This document shows, one piece after another, positions 18,973 to 27,515 of a DNA stretch of 64,000 nucleotides (positions within the stretch are counted from its first letter, which is position 1; every line of letters begins with the position of its first letter). The notes beneath the pieces were generated by a model. The model saw only the letters and a list, made by a program, of their open reading frames with translations, did no database searches and was not told the origin of the DNA. Source of the DNA: Vibrio sinaloensis. GTDB lineage: Bacteria; Pseudomonadota; Gammaproteobacteria; Enterobacterales; Vibrionaceae. The position numbers were made by a program, and so were the translations under genes. Location: NCBI RefSeq assembly GCF_023195835.1, contig NZ_CP096200.1, positions 992,001-1,056,000 of the forward strand, in the 5' to 3' direction.

Positions 18973-20901
18973 ATGCCTATTATTACTCTTCCTGACGGTA
19001 GTCAGCGTCAATTTGACAACCCAGTTTCTACTCTTGAAGTCGCTCAATCAATCGGTCCTGGTCTTGCAAAAGCAACCATTGCAGGTCGTGTTGATGGTGT
19101 ACGCGTTGATGCGTGCGATCTTATCGAGCAAGACGCCAGCCTTGAAATCATCACAGTCAAAGATGAAGTTGATGGTTTGGAAATCGTTCGCCACTCATGT
19201 GCTCACCTGCTCGGTCATGCGATCAAGCAGCTTTTCCCTGAAGCAAAAATGGCGATTGGTCCTACCATCGACAACGGTTTCTACTACGATATCGACTTAG
19301 AGCACTCTCTAACGCAAGACGATCTTGAGAAGATTGAAAAGCGCATGAAAGAGCTGGCGAAAACTAAGTATCAAGTGATCAAGAAAAAGGTCAGCTGGCA
19401 GGAAGCACGCGACGCATTTGAAGCTCGCGGTGAAACATACAAGATGGAAATCCTAGACGAAAACGTTGCTCGCGACGATCGCCCGGGTCTTTACCATCAT
19501 GAAGAATACATCGATATGTGTCGTGGCCCACACGTACCACATATGGGTTTCTGTCAGCACTTTACGCTACTTAACGTAGCGGGTGCATACTGGCGTGGTA
19601 ACAGTGACAACAAGATGCTACAACGTATCTACGGCACTGCCTTCCACGACAAAAAAGCGCTGAAAGCGCACTTAACTCGCTTAGAAGAAGCGGCCAAGCG
19701 TGACCACCGTAAAATTGGTAAGCAGCTAGACCTATTCCACATGCAGCAAGAAGCGCCGGGTATGGTGTTCTGGCATCATAATGGCTGGTCTATCTTCCGT
19801 GATCTAGAAGTCTTCGTTCGTGCAAAACTGACTGAGTACGGTTACCAAGAAGTGAAAGGTCCACTTATTATGGATCGCGTGCTTTGGGAACGCTCTGGTC
19901 ACTGGGACAAATACGCAGAAGCGATGTTTACCACCTCTTCTGAAAACCGTGATTACGCACTTAAGCCAATGAACTGCCCGGGCCACGTTCAGATCTTCAA
20001 TCAGGGTCTGAAGTCGTACCGTGATCTGCCACTACGTATGGCCGAGTTTGGCTCATGTCACCGTAACGAGCCATCAGGCGCGCTACACGGCATTATGCGT
20101 GTTCGTGGTTTCACTCAGGATGACGCACACATCTTCTGTACAGAGAGTCAGATCCAAGAGGAAGTCACTAGCTGTATCAAGATGGTTTACGATACTTACC
20201 AAACCTTTGGTTTCGAAAACATCGTAGTCAAGCTATCTACTCGTCCTGAAAAACGAGTGGGTTCGGATGAGATTTGGGATCAATCTGAAGAAGCGCTAAA
20301 ACAATCTCTTGAATCGATGGAAATCCCGTACGAGATTCAAGAAGGCGAGGGTGCATTCTACGGTCCTAAGATCGAGTTTACCCTACATGACTGCCTAGAC
20401 CGTGCATGGCAATGTGGTACAGTTCAGCTAGACTTTAACCTGCCAGGTCGTCTAGGTGCGACTTACGTCGATGAAAACAACGAGCGTCAGGTACCGGTGA
20501 TGATCCACCGCGCGATTCTTGGCTCACTTGAACGTTTCATCGGTATTCTGATTGAAGAATACTACGGCTTCTTCCCAACTTGGTTATCGCCGGAGCAGGC
20601 GGTCATCATGAACATCACTGATAAACAGTCAGATTATGTTCAGGAAGTGGCACAAAAACTACAAAAATGTGGAATTAGAGCTAAAGCAGACTTGAGAAAT
20701 GAGAAGATTGGCTTTAAAATCCGCGAACATACTTTGAAGCGTGTACCGTATATGCTTGTTTGTGGTGACCAAGAGATGGAAGCCGGTGAAATCGCAGTAC
20801 GGACTCGTAAAGGTAAGGATCTCGGTAAATTTAAAGTGGATGACTTTATTGCATACATCCAAGACGAGATCTCAAGCCGTAAGCTCAATCTGGAGGAATA
20901 A
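18973..20901 (+). CDS. thrS: Threonyl-tRNA synthetase
   Basis: A 642-residue class II synthetase that charges tRNA-Thr. The order is a TGS domain (1-62), the SAD editing domain ([16 protein letters not shown], with HxxxH), the catalytic core with the zinc cysteine in [10 protein letters not shown] and motif 2 near [10 protein letters not shown], and the anticodon-binding domain ([13 protein letters not shown] onward). It heads the thrS-infC-rpmI-rplT cluster conserved in gamma-proteobacteria. infC begins 3 bp after its stop. Confidence 0.98.
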   Translation: MPIITLPDGSQRQFDNPVSTLEVAQSIGPGLAKATIAGRVDGVRVDACDLIEQDASLEIITVKDEVDGLEIVRHSCAHLLGHAIKQLFPEAKMAIGPTIDNGFYYDIDLEHSLTQDDLEKIEKRMKELAKTKYQVIKKKVSWQEARDAFEARGETYKMEILDENVARDDRPGLYHHEEYIDMCRGPHVPHMGFCQHFTLLNVAGAYWRGNSDNKMLQRIYGTAFHDKKALKAHLTRLEEAAKRDHRKIGKQLDLFHMQQEAPGMVFWHHNGWSIFRDLEVFVRAKLTEYGYQEVKGPLIMDRVLWERSGHWDKYAEAMFTTSSENRDYALKPMNCPGHVQIFNQGLKSYRDLPLRMAEFGSCHRNEPSGALHGIMRVRGFTQDDAHIFCTESQIQEEVTSCIKMVYDTYQTFGFENIVVKLSTRPEKRVGSDEIWDQSEEALKQSLESMEIPYEIQEGEGAFYGPKIEFTLHDCLDRAWQCGTVQLDFNLPGRLGATYVDENNERQVPVMIHRAILGSLERFIGILIEEYYGFFPTWLSPEQAVIMNITDKQSDYVQEVAQKLQKCGIRAKADLRNEKIGFKIREHTLKRVPYMLVCGDQEMEAGEIAVRTRKGKDLGKFKVDDFIAYIQDEISSRKLNLEE

Positions 20902-20904
20902 GCT

Positions 20905-21456
20905 ATTAAAGGCGGAAGACGCGGCCAACAACCGGCCAAACAAAATGCTCATCGTTTAAACGGTGAAATTCGTGGCGTTCGTGAAGTTCGTTTAACAGGC
21001 GCAGACGGTGAATCAGTTGGTGTTGTATCGATCCAAGAAGCAGTAGCAGCAGCTGAAGAAGCAGGTATGGACCTAGTAGAAATCAGTCCAAATGCTGAGC
21101 CACCTGTATGTCGTGTAATGGACTACGGTAAATTCCTCTTTGAGAAGAGCAAAGCTGCTAAAGAGCAGAAGAAAAAGCAAAAACAGATTCAGATTAAGGA
21201 AGTTAAATTCCGTCCTGGAACTGATATCGGAGACTATCAGGTAAAACTACGCAACCTGACGCGTTTCCTTGAAGAAGGCAACAAAGTGAAGGTAACAATT
21301 CGCTTCCGTGGCCGAGAAATGGCACACCAAGACATCGGTGTTGACGTTCTCAAGCGCTTGAAAGAAGACACTGTCGATCTCGCGGTCGTAGAGTCTTTCC
21401 CAAGTCGTATTGAAGGTCGTCAGATGATCATGGTACTTGCCCCTAAAAAGAAGTAA
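20905..21456 (+). CDS. infC: Translation initiation factor IF-3, ATT start codon
   Basis: A 183-residue IF-3 that keeps 30S subunits free and checks the start codon. The coding frame begins IKGGRRGQ at ATT (20905-20907), 8 nt after a GGAGG site inside the thrS end; no ATG lies near. An ATT start lets IF-3 repress its own translation, as known for E. coli infC. An ATG at 21067 would delete a third of the N-domain. Confidence 0.96.
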   Translation: MKGGRRGQQPAKQNAHRLNGEIRGVREVRLTGADGESVGVVSIQEAVAAAEEAGMDLVEISPNAEPPVCRVMDYGKFLFEKSKAAKEQKKKQKQIQIKEVKFRPGTDIGDYQVKLRNLTRFLEEGNKVKVTIRFRGREMAHQDIGVDVLKRLKEDTVDLAVVESFPSRIEGRQMIMVLAPKKK

Positions 21457-21476
21457 TTAACGGCTTTGCAAGTAAG

Positions 21477-21508
21477 AAAACTCAGCTGCCGTAAGGTGGC
21501 TGAGTTTT
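21477..21508 (+). terminator. Hairpin between infC and rpmI (terminator or attenuator)
   Basis: AAAACTCAGC and GCTGAGTTTT arms with G-U-paired inner bases and a GTAA loop form a stable hairpin. The T-run is short. It could reduce read-through into rpmI-rplT or form part of the L20 autocontrol site known in this operon in E. coli. Confidence 0.55.
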
Positions 21509-21562
21509 GTTCGCCCTAATTACTATTGTTTAAAACAACTCAACAATGCGGAGTTATTCATC

Positions 21563-21757
21563 ATGCCTAAGATGAAAACCAACAAAGGTGCTGCTAAGCG
21601 TTTCAAGAAAACTGCTGGTGGTATTAAGTACAAGCACGCTACAAAACGTCACATCCTGACTAAGCGTACTACTAAGAACAAGCGTCAGCTTCGTCCAAAT
21701 GCAATCCTTCCTAAGTGTGAAGTGGCTGCAGTTGTTCGTATGATGCCATACGCTTAA
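21563..21757 (+). CDS. rpmI: 50S ribosomal protein L35
   Basis: A 64-residue, very basic protein with the L35 signature [20 protein letters not shown]. It is part of the large subunit and sits between infC and rplT as usual. GCGGAG precedes the ATG. Confidence 0.97.
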   Translation: MPKMKTNKGAAKRFKKTAGGIKYKHATKRHILTKRTTKNKRQLRPNAILPKCEVAAVVRMMPYA

Positions 21758-21798
21758 TTCTTTTTAGTTTATCAATCGTTTAGTTTAGGAGAAGCATA

Positions 21799-22152
21799 AT
21801 GCCTCGCGTAAAACGTGGTGTACAAGCTCGTGCACGTCATAAGAAAGTTCTAAAACAAGCTAAAGGTTACTACGGTGCGCGTTCACGCGTATACCGCGTA
21901 GCTTTCCAAGCAGTCACTAAAGCTGGTCAATACGCTTACCGTGACCGTCGCAACAAGAAGCGTCAATTCCGTCAACTATGGATTGCACGTATCAACGCGG
22001 CATCTCGTCAAAATGGTCTATCTTACAGCCGTTTCATCAACGGTCTTAAGAAAGCATCTATCGAGATCGACCGTAAGATCCTTGCTGACATCGCGGTATT
22101 CGACAAAGCTGCATTCGCAGTACTAGTTGAAAAGGCGAAAGCTGCTCTTTAA
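21799..22152 (+). CDS. rplT: 50S ribosomal protein L20
   Basis: A 117-residue basic protein with [20 protein letters not shown] at the start, needed for early assembly of the large subunit and the translational repressor of this operon in E. coli. AGGAG precedes the ATG. In Vibrio the superintegron integrase gene typically lies next to rplT, as it does here. Confidence 0.98.
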   Translation: MPRVKRGVQARARHKKVLKQAKGYYGARSRVYRVAFQAVTKAGQYAYRDRRNKKRQFRQLWIARINAASRQNGLSYSRFINGLKKASIEIDRKILADIAVFDKAAFAVLVEKAKAAL

Positions 22153-22176
22153 TAAGAGTCAGTGATTAGGATTACG

Positions 22177-22205
22177 AAAAGGGAAGCTTAGGCTTCCCTT
22201 TTTTA
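22177..22205 (+). terminator. Rho-independent terminator of the rplT operon
   Basis: AAAAGGGAAGC and GCTTCCCTTTT arms around a short loop are followed by more T residues. It separates the ribosomal operon from the convergent integrase gene. Confidence 0.9.
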
Positions 22206-22249
22206 CGTCTGTTATCTCTAGGATTTAGCCGTTAAACTCGCGAGAATTC

Positions 22250-23212
22250 TTATAAGTTTGATAATGGACTAAGCACACCGCTCGCTCCTCGGTCAATAAC
22301 GTGCGTATAGATTTGTGTTGTGCGAACATCACTGTGCCCTAACTGCTCTTGAACCGTTCTTATGTCAGCCCCAGACTCCAACAAGTGTGTTGCAAAGCTG
22401 TGCCTCAAGGTGTGGCAGGTGACATTCTTATCGATATTTGCTTCCTTCGCTGCTCTCTTTACCGCGCGCTGAAGTGCTACCTCATTGATATGATGACGAC
22501 GCAATAGTCCAGATTCTGGATCAAGCGATAACTTGGCCGAAGGAAACAAGTAGTGCCAGTTGAACTCTAGTTCGCACCCTCGATACTTACGCTGCAGTGA
22601 TTCATTAAGCCAAACTCCCGCATAACCTGAGGTATTGATATCCTTTTTATAGTAGCGCAATGCTAAGCTCTGTTGCTCCTTAAGCAGAGGTATGAGCTCT
22701 TTAGCAAGTGTCACGGTTCGGTTTTTTCCGCCTTTACCTTGCCAGATTCGAACTGCGCAATAGTGATAATCGATGTCATGCACTCGCAGCCTCACAGCTT
22801 CCATCACCCGCAAACCAGAACCATAAAGCAACATAATGTGTAGCTTGTACTTTGGATCGATATGAGTAACAAACCTGCGCATTTCGTCTTTCGTCAAAAC
22901 AACTGGAAGCTTACGATCGAGAAGCGACTTCTGAAACTTCATCTCGTTGTTTAGTGGCGTGCGAAGGTATTCTCGGTAGACGAAATTGACGGCATTAAGC
23001 GCTAAAGCCTGCGTTTTGGCTGCAACTTTATCATTAACAGCCAAATGAGTAAGAAACGCCTCAACGTGACTTTCGTCGAGTTTAGCTGGATGCTGATTGT
23101 TGTTATGCTGTATGAACCGTACGATCCAGTTTACGTAAGCATCTATGGTTTTGGTCGCGTAGTGGCGGGCTCGCATATGCTCTTTGATACTCAAAATAAA
23201 CTGACTTTTCAT
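22250..23212 (-). CDS. intIA: Integron integrase, IntIA type
   Basis: A tyrosine recombinase of 320 residues, the length of Vibrio IntIA. It shows the N-terminal SAM-like domain, the first catalytic Arg in LLYGSGLRVMEAVRLR, the HTLRHSFATHLLESG box and the nucleophile Tyr in TTQIYTHV. The integron-specific insert is visible near LNESLQRKYRGCELEFNWHYLFPS. It excises and inserts cassettes at attI and folded attC sites. The start at 23212 is preferred to 23281 by length and homology. A LexA box overlaps its promoter region. Confidence 0.96.
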   Translation of the reverse strand: MKSQFILSIKEHMRARHYATKTIDAYVNWIVRFIQHNNNQHPAKLDESHVEAFLTHLAVNDKVAAKTQALALNAVNFVYREYLRTPLNNEMKFQKSLLDRKLPVVLTKDEMRRFVTHIDPKYKLHIMLLYGSGLRVMEAVRLRVHDIDYHYCAVRIWQGKGGKNRTVTLAKELIPLLKEQQSLALRYYKKDINTSGYAGVWLNESLQRKYRGCELEFNWHYLFPSAKLSLDPESGLLRRHHINEVALQRAVKRAAKEANIDKNVTCHTLRHSFATHLLESGADIRTVQEQLGHSDVRTTQIYTHVIDRGASGVLSPLSNL

Positions 23213-23240
23213 CTGTATTTTCCAAATATAGATATAGATA

Positions 23241-23256
23241 CTGTGTGTATTTACAG
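23241..23256. promoter_or_regulatory. LexA (SOS) box of intIA
   Basis: The 16-mer CTGTGTGTATTTACAG fits CTGT-N8-ACAG exactly and lies 29-44 nt upstream of the intIA start. This matches the known SOS control of integron integrases, so DNA damage or incoming single-stranded DNA should induce cassette shuffling. Confidence 0.88.
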
Positions 23257-23362
23257 TCTTATGAGTTGGTAGCGGTTGCAAGAATTAGGCGACACTTTGT
23301 TGTTTAATTGCAGCTAGGTTGTTCGGAAGTCACACTGCTTTGGTATCTGTTTCAAGCGGTTA

Positions 23363-23378
23363 TGTGATATTGTTCACT
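23363..23378. promoter_or_regulatory. Candidate CRP-cAMP site between intIA and attI
   Basis: TGTGA-N6-TCACT (23363-23378) differs by one base from the ideal CRP half-site pair. CRP control of the superintegron integrase is known in V. cholerae. The distance to the intIA start (about 150 bp) is long, so it could also act on the cassette promoter. Confidence 0.6.
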
Positions 23379-23399
23379 GCGACAAACCCAGCTAGTAAG

Positions 23400-23447
23400 T
23401 ATGGACTAAGCCGGACTATGGCGACACTGGGTTGTATAGATAGCGTT
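23400..23447 (+). other. attI: attI recombination site (approximate)
   Basis: The first cassette begins at G^TTA (cut between 23444 and 23445), so attI must lie just left of this point. Its left limit is an estimate; I could not define the two simple-site boxes with confidence. A cassette promoter (Pc) is expected between the integrase and this site, but no strong -35/-10 pair stands out. Confidence 0.7.
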
Positions 23448-23485
23448 ATATGCTTTCAAGTTTCAAACAATAAAAGGACTTAAAA

Positions 23486-23854
23486 ATGATTCTAAATCAC
23501 GTCTCAGTGGGCACTTCTGATGTGGTAAAAGCCGTTGGTTTTTATGACTCAGTTCTTTCTACGTTGTCTATTAAGCGTGCTCACTACATAGAAAATATCG
23601 CAGCGGCTTATGGTGAAAACTTTGAGTTTTGGGTCGGAAGCCCTTGTGAAGGAAAAACTACATCAAGTAATGGTGCTCATATTGCTTTCAATGCGTCTTC
23701 AAGAGTAGCAGTTGACCAATTCTATGCTACAGCCATTAAGCTAGGTGGTTCATGTGCGGGTAAGCCAGGCTTAAGACCTGAGTATGGTGAAACTTACTAT
23801 GCAGCGTTCGTACGTGACCTAGACGGAAACAAAATCGAAGCAGTTTCAATGTAG
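23486..23854 (+). CDS. VOC-family (glyoxalase-like) protein, cassette 1
   Basis: A 122-residue single-domain vicinal-oxygen-chelate protein. ILNHVSVGTSDVVKAVGFYD is the family first strand-helix, and the end YAAFVRDLDGNKIEAVSM carries the typical metal-ligand Glu. Members include glyoxalase-like and fosfomycin/bleomycin-binding proteins; the substrate is unknown. AAAGGA precedes the start. It is the attI-proximal cassette, so it should be the best expressed. A near-identical copy is at 30332. Confidence 0.88.
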   Translation: MILNHVSVGTSDVVKAVGFYDSVLSTLSIKRAHYIENIAAAYGENFEFWVGSPCEGKTTSSNGAHIAFNASSRVAVDQFYATAIKLGGSCAGKPGLRPEYGETYYAAFVRDLDGNKIEAVSM

Positions 23855-23869
23855 CTTCGAATACGCATA

Positions 23870-23992
23870 TAACAAGCAATTTAAGAGGGATTCACAACGC
23901 TTGGCACTTTTGTTTCTACTTCAGTTTTAGTGTTTATGGCACAATGCTTTAGGTGTGGGTGGAGGCGTTGTTCACCCCTTAATTGGGCGTTA
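23870..23992 (+). repeat. attC: attC site 1
   Basis: Runs from the TAACAA left core to the GCGTTA right core, 123 nt, with inverted central arms. Cut point between 23989 and 23990. Confidence 0.88.
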
Positions 23993-24566
23993 TGTTTATT
24001 TGTATTTCAGTGGCTTAAAGTTTCTTCGATCTATGTTCTTTGTCCCTTTGGCAGTTCGTTCGAGTACTTCAGCAAATCCGCATTGTCGGCCTAAATTCTT
24101 GAATTTCTAAGCCCGTAAAACATGCCAATATTCGTGGGTTGCTTCATTTGCAGGGTCGTGGTGGCTGGTTTTAAGTTTCACTGGCTTTAAGGCGCTTTCA
24201 GCGTATTTGCCAAGTAGCATGTCGGCTTGGCAGTTGCCTCGGCAATTTGCCATTGTTCTGCGCTGTGGTTGGAAAGAGAGGGCGCTTGTTGAGCCTTTGC
24301 CGGGTTGCCTCATTGGGCAGGGAAGTGGACTTACGCACTCTGTGTCTAGCTCATCTGGCGGCCAAGTGAGTTTTGGCGTGTGATTAGGCTCAGAAAATAC
24401 GGTCAGTAATGCAGTTCTTTGCCAAATAAATCAGTCATTTGTGGTAAAACATAACAAACAATTCAAGCAGACCCTCAACGCTCGGCGATTTTGGTTTGCG
24501 TCGGGTTTGGTGTTGCCGAGCAATGCGGAAAGTGAGCCAGGGCGTTTCGGGCTACTTAATTGGGCG
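23990..24566 (+). other. Cassette 2, no convincing gene
   Basis: Shares with the recurrent 540-bp cassettes the stretches CATTGTCGGCC, GTAAAACATGCCAA and GGGTTGC, but the small ORFs are not kept open. A 68-residue minus-strand frame (24107-24313) is not conserved in the relatives. Cassettes 17 and 23 are close relatives. Confidence 0.6.
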
Positions 24567-24569
24567 TTA
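24452..24569 (+). repeat. attC: attC site 2
   Basis: 118-nt site of the main type in this array (TAACAAACAATTCAAGCAGA left arm). Cut between 24566 and 24567. Confidence 0.9.
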
Positions 24570-24685
24570 TGCGACTAAGCAAAAAATCTTCTCTATCTCT
24601 CTTTCTCGCTCTCTTTGGCCATCTGTTTTTCGGTGTCGGCAAATCATCATTGTCGGCCCAAGTCCTTGAATCACTCAGGCCGTAA
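24569..24685 (+). CDS. Recurrent cassette ORF1, 38 aa (cassette 3)
   Basis: The ATG lies in the junction GTTATG, so the attC right core supplies the start codon. The peptide is MRLSKKSSLSLFLALFGHLF followed by a GVGKSSLSAQVLESLRP ending: a basic start, a hydrophobic stretch and a short tail. The stop lies 3 nt before ORF2. The same frame is open in cassettes 14, 16, 18 and 21. No clear ribosome site is present, so translation is uncertain. Confidence 0.35.
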   Translation: MRLSKKSSLSLFLALFGHLFFGVGKSSLSAQVLESLRP

Positions 24686-24688
24686 AGC

Positions 24689-24859
24689 ATGCCAAACTTC
24701 GAGGGCTGCCTCATTGGTTTCCTGAGTAGGCTTGTGGTGAATTTGGCTGGCTCAAAGCGCTGTAAGAGCAAGTTTATTGAAGGTTCATCTTCGCTGGTTT
24801 TTCTCAGCGTTGAGTTTTCCGAAGCAAAAAGCGAGTCACTAGCTGAAAATCACTATTAG
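24689..24859 (+). CDS. Recurrent cassette ORF2, 56 aa (cassette 3)
   Basis: A small ORF beginning MPNFEGCLIGF with a hydrophobic N-terminal half, a basic middle (KRCKSKF) and a VEFSEAKSESLAE tail. Length is 56 residues in all intact copies (cassettes 3, 14, 16, 18, 21, 22, 30, 39). Coupling to ORF1 is plausible because the two are 3 nt apart. Function unknown; the cassette could instead act as RNA. Confidence 0.4.
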   Translation: MPNFEGCLIGFLSRLVVNLAGSKRCKSKFIEGSSSLVFLSVEFSEAKSESLAENHY

Positions 24860-24997
24860 TCACTCGTTGGAAGCTGGTCTGTAACATAGTGACTTCGGCT
24901 GTTCAGTGAATCACAAAAAGTAATTGGTTTGTTTGAGGTTTTTCGAGTCTAGGGTAATCTTTCACTGCCCAACTTGGCTGATGCAGGTGAATTCGCA

Positions 24998-25115
24998 TAA
25001 CAAACAATTCAAGCAGACCCTCAACGCTCGCCGATTTTGGTTTGCGTGGGGGTTGGTGTTACCGAGCAATGCGGAGAGTGAGCCAGTGCGTTTCGGGCTA
25101 CTTAATTGGGCGTTA
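24998..25115 (+). repeat. attC: attC site 3
   Basis: 118-nt site of the main type. Cut between 25112 and 25113. Confidence 0.9.
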
Positions 25116-25142
25116 TATTGTTTTTCAAGTTCAGGGATTAAA

Positions 25143-25442
25143 ATGGGTGAGTTATTTAACACTCTATTGGTTTGTGCGGTGTTGGCTTCGTTGTTTCCGC
25201 TTATAAAATCCAGCAAGAGTTTTTATGATGAATGGAATGAAATGGAGAATGAGCATTGGCGCTCTAGAGGGGCTCCACCGTTCGTAGTGTTCCATTTTGG
25301 TATGTTCTTATTTGTCCCAATGCTTTTCGGCAAAGATCTGGATCAACTGAATAATAAGAGGTTGATAAAACTTAGGAATGATCTCAGGTACAGCTTTGCT
25401 ATTTTTTCGCTACTGTTGCTCGCATCCCAGTTAAATCAATAA
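25143..25442 (+). CDS. Small membrane protein, cassette 4
   Basis: A 99-residue protein starting MGELFNTLLVCAVLASLFPL, with three hydrophobic stretches (about 2-20, 47-63 and 82-96) and a charged loop DEWNEMENEHWRSRG. I do not recognise the family. The start sits after an AGGGA site 30 bp inside the cassette; a longer frame from 24924 runs through the attC and is rejected. Confidence 0.7.
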   Translation: MGELFNTLLVCAVLASLFPLIKSSKSFYDEWNEMENEHWRSRGAPPFVVFHFGMFLFVPMLFGKDLDQLNNKRLIKLRNDLRYSFAIFSLLLLASQLNQ

Positions 25443-25464
25443 ATTGGTTTTGGCAGCAGCAATA

Positions 25465-25586
25465 TAACAAAGCGTTTAAGGCGGATTCACAACGCTTGGC
25501 GATTTTGGTTCATGTCTGCTTAAGTGTATAAGGTACAATGGGTTAAGTTTGGTGGTTGGCGTTGTTCACCACTTAACGCGGCGTTA
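25465..25586 (+). repeat. attC: attC site 4
   Basis: 122-nt site of the second type (left arm TAACAAAGCGTTTAAGGCGG, right arm CACTTAACGCGGCGTTA). Cut between 25583 and 25584. Confidence 0.88.
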
Positions 25587-25703
25587 GGCAAAGGGCAGAA
25601 AAGTTCTTTGTTCTAATCTTCTTGCTCCCTTTGCCCATCGTTTATCTTAGTCGGCAATTCTGTATTGTCGGCTCAAATTCTAGAATCTCTCCAACCGTAA
25701 AAC

Positions 25704-25892
25704 ATGCCAAGATTCGTAGGTTGCCTCATTGGTTTTCAGTATCGGTTGGTGGTGAGTTTCACTGGTTTAAAGTGTGGAAAGGACAAGTTAATCGAAGCTT
25801 TCATTTTTGCTGTGAGTTCGCAGCTTTTAGTTTTCCAGTTCAATAGCTACTTCGTCGCTGCAAAGACGCATTTCGTGGATGTTGAAACCTAG
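25704..25892 (+). CDS. Divergent relative of recurrent ORF2, 62 aa (cassette 5)
   Basis: Begins MPRFVGCLIGFQYRLVVSF and matches the ORF2 family over the first 30 residues, then departs (FIFAVSSQLLVFQFNSYFVA is a second hydrophobic stretch). Directly upstream, the frame for VGNSVLSAQILESLQP ends at a TAA 3 nt before this ATG, the same tandem layout as in the main family. Conservation of both frames in a diverged copy is the best sign that they are coding. Confidence 0.45.
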   Translation: MPRFVGCLIGFQYRLVVSFTGLKCGKDKLIEAFIFAVSSQLLVFQFNSYFVAAKTHFVDVET

Positions 25893-26013
25893 GCTGTAAC
25901 ATAGCGGCTTCAGTTGTTCTTGAATCACAAAAAGTCAGTGGGTGATTGGTTGCTTATCGTGTTTAAGGTATTCTGTTTTCAAACAAAGTAAGTGAGTGCG
26001 AAGAAAATTTGCC

Positions 26014-26131
26014 TAACAAACAATTCAAGCTGATTCGCAACGCTCGGCGCTTTCGGTTTCAATTAGTTTGGTGATTACGGTGAAGTGTTTGAGTGCTTTG
26101 GCAGCGTTGCTCACAACTTAATTGGGCGTTA
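26014..26131 (+). repeat. attC: attC site 5
   Basis: 118-nt site with a distinct middle. Cut between 26128 and 26129. Confidence 0.86.
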
Positions 26132-26151
26132 AGCTACTTACAGGAACTTCA

Positions 26152-27045
26152 ATGGTTAAAGTAGAGTTTTATTGTGATGAAGCTGGTCGACTTGGTTATG
26201 TTGATCAACCTGAGAATTATAGTGGTGAGTTTACCCTTGTCGCAGGGATTGTTGTTGAAACTCATAACAAATTAAAGATTATTGAGTTTTGTGACTATTT
26301 AGCTAGTTGCTTTGGGGCATCTAACGCTAACGGGAAGTTTCACATAACTGACCTCGAAAGTAATCGAGAACCTTTACGTAGAGAAGTTTTCAATTTTCTT
26401 AAATCTGCAAATATCCCGTTAGCATATGGAGCCAATTATTTTCAGCCTCTCCACCTTGAGTACATGAAGCAGAAACAAGTAAATGCCAATGCGGTGGTTG
26501 AGATGAAAGCTCAAGGCATAGGGTTGTCAAAAAACATCAGTGTGTTTAAGAAAAATGCTCAAGCTGAAGCCTTCTACAACTTTTACAGTAAAGCAATGGG
26601 GTGTTCATTGTCTGTTTTCAACAAACCAGTTTTAGGTTTGGTGAAAACAGACAGAATTGACAGTAAGGTTTACGAAGAGTACTCAGAATCAATTGCTCGC
26701 TACCATTCACTTGATTCTTTACGCCCCCTAAAGGGGCGACACTATGATTATCAAACAGGAGAAGTTCATAACTTCGGAGTATCGGTGAATGTCCAGGCTG
26801 AAGACCCAAGGTTTAAGTTGCTGACAGATAGTCGTGGAGAGATCGAAATAGTAGGTTCCAATGTATCAATACTATCTGACATTGTTGCTAACAGCTTAAA
26901 CCATCATTTACTTGATTATGTCTCGAGTTCAGGGTTTGGGCCATTAAATAGTATTGATGCTATTGACGGCTATCCTTTAGCTGACCAAATACTAGCCGTG
27001 GGTCAAAAGAGTATGGATTTAAGATATCCGTACCCAGTAGCTTAA
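26152..27045 (+). CDS. DUF3800-like protein, cassette 6
   Basis: A 297-residue protein. The N-terminus VEFYCDEAGRLG resembles the YxDESG opening of DUF3800 proteins, and the late stretch ILSDIVANSLNHHLLDY resembles their C-terminal DxxA helix; both acidic residues would form an RNase H-like active site. Members occur on mobile DNA and some beside defence genes, so an antiphage role is possible but not shown. CAGGAA precedes the ATG. The TAA stop is the first three bases of attC 6. This is the longest cassette gene in the array. Confidence 0.6.
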   Translation: MVKVEFYCDEAGRLGYVDQPENYSGEFTLVAGIVVETHNKLKIIEFCDYLASCFGASNANGKFHITDLESNREPLRREVFNFLKSANIPLAYGANYFQPLHLEYMKQKQVNANAVVEMKAQGIGLSKNISVFKKNAQAEAFYNFYSKAMGCSLSVFNKPVLGLVKTDRIDSKVYEEYSESIARYHSLDSLRPLKGRHYDYQTGEVHNFGVSVNVQAEDPRFKLLTDSRGEIEIVGSNVSILSDIVANSLNHHLLDYVSSSGFGPLNSIDAIDGYPLADQILAVGQKSMDLRYPYPVA

Positions 27046-27160
27046 CAAACAATTCAAGCAGACCCTCAACGCTCAGCACTTTTGGTTTGCGTCGGGTTTT
27101 ATGTTACCGAGGAGTGCGGAAAGTGAGCCAGAGCGTTTCGGGCTACTTAATTGGGCGTTA
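27043..27160 (+). repeat. attC: attC site 6
   Basis: 118-nt site of the main type, overlapping the stop of the DUF3800-like gene. Cut between 27157 and 27158. Confidence 0.9.
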
Positions 27161-27212
27161 GTCTACCAATCAACAACATCACCCTAAATCCAGGTCTTGG
27201 GTGACGCAACAA

Positions 27213-27509
27213 TTACAAATGGTTTTGAGGTAGTTGTGATTGACCGAGTACAGCTACGACTAAAATGAAACCGTCTTCTTTTGTAAAGTAAGCTGTGTGT
27301 TTGCCTACAGGAAAGTAAAACCCGTTTGGGTAAATTTCATCACAACTCCGACCAACGGCAGGGTTGTCCGCAAGCATCTGAAATCCGGTTAGTAATGTAT
27401 CTTTATAGTTGCGCCACTGCATTTCAGAAAAATTGTTGACGGTATAACTTCTGATCTTTCGCAAATGAGCCTGAGCTAGTTTACTTAATTTGTACTTATT
27501 CTTCTGCAT
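27213..27509 (-). CDS. ParE/RelE-family toxin, cassette 7
   Basis: A 98-residue RelE/ParE-superfamily toxin (YKLSKLAQAHLRKIRSYTVN, DNPAVGRSCDEI, FPVGKHTAYF). The SCDEI...FPVGKH pattern is closer to ParE gyrase poisons than to RelE ribonucleases. It follows its antitoxin by 6 bp in an operon that reads against the cassette direction. A diverged copy is at 56487. Confidence 0.88.
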   Translation of the reverse strand: MQKNKYKLSKLAQAHLRKIRSYTVNNFSEMQWRNYKDTLLTGFQMLADNPAVGRSCDEIYPNGFYFPVGKHTAYFTKEDGFILVVAVLGQSQLPQNHL

Positions 27510-27515
27510 AACTGG

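Noticed and set aside
23393..23398. Pc promoter read as TTGTTC -17- TAGTAA near 23370-23398
   Set aside because: Both boxes are weak, and the -35 overlaps the CRP-site match, so I do not list it as a feature.
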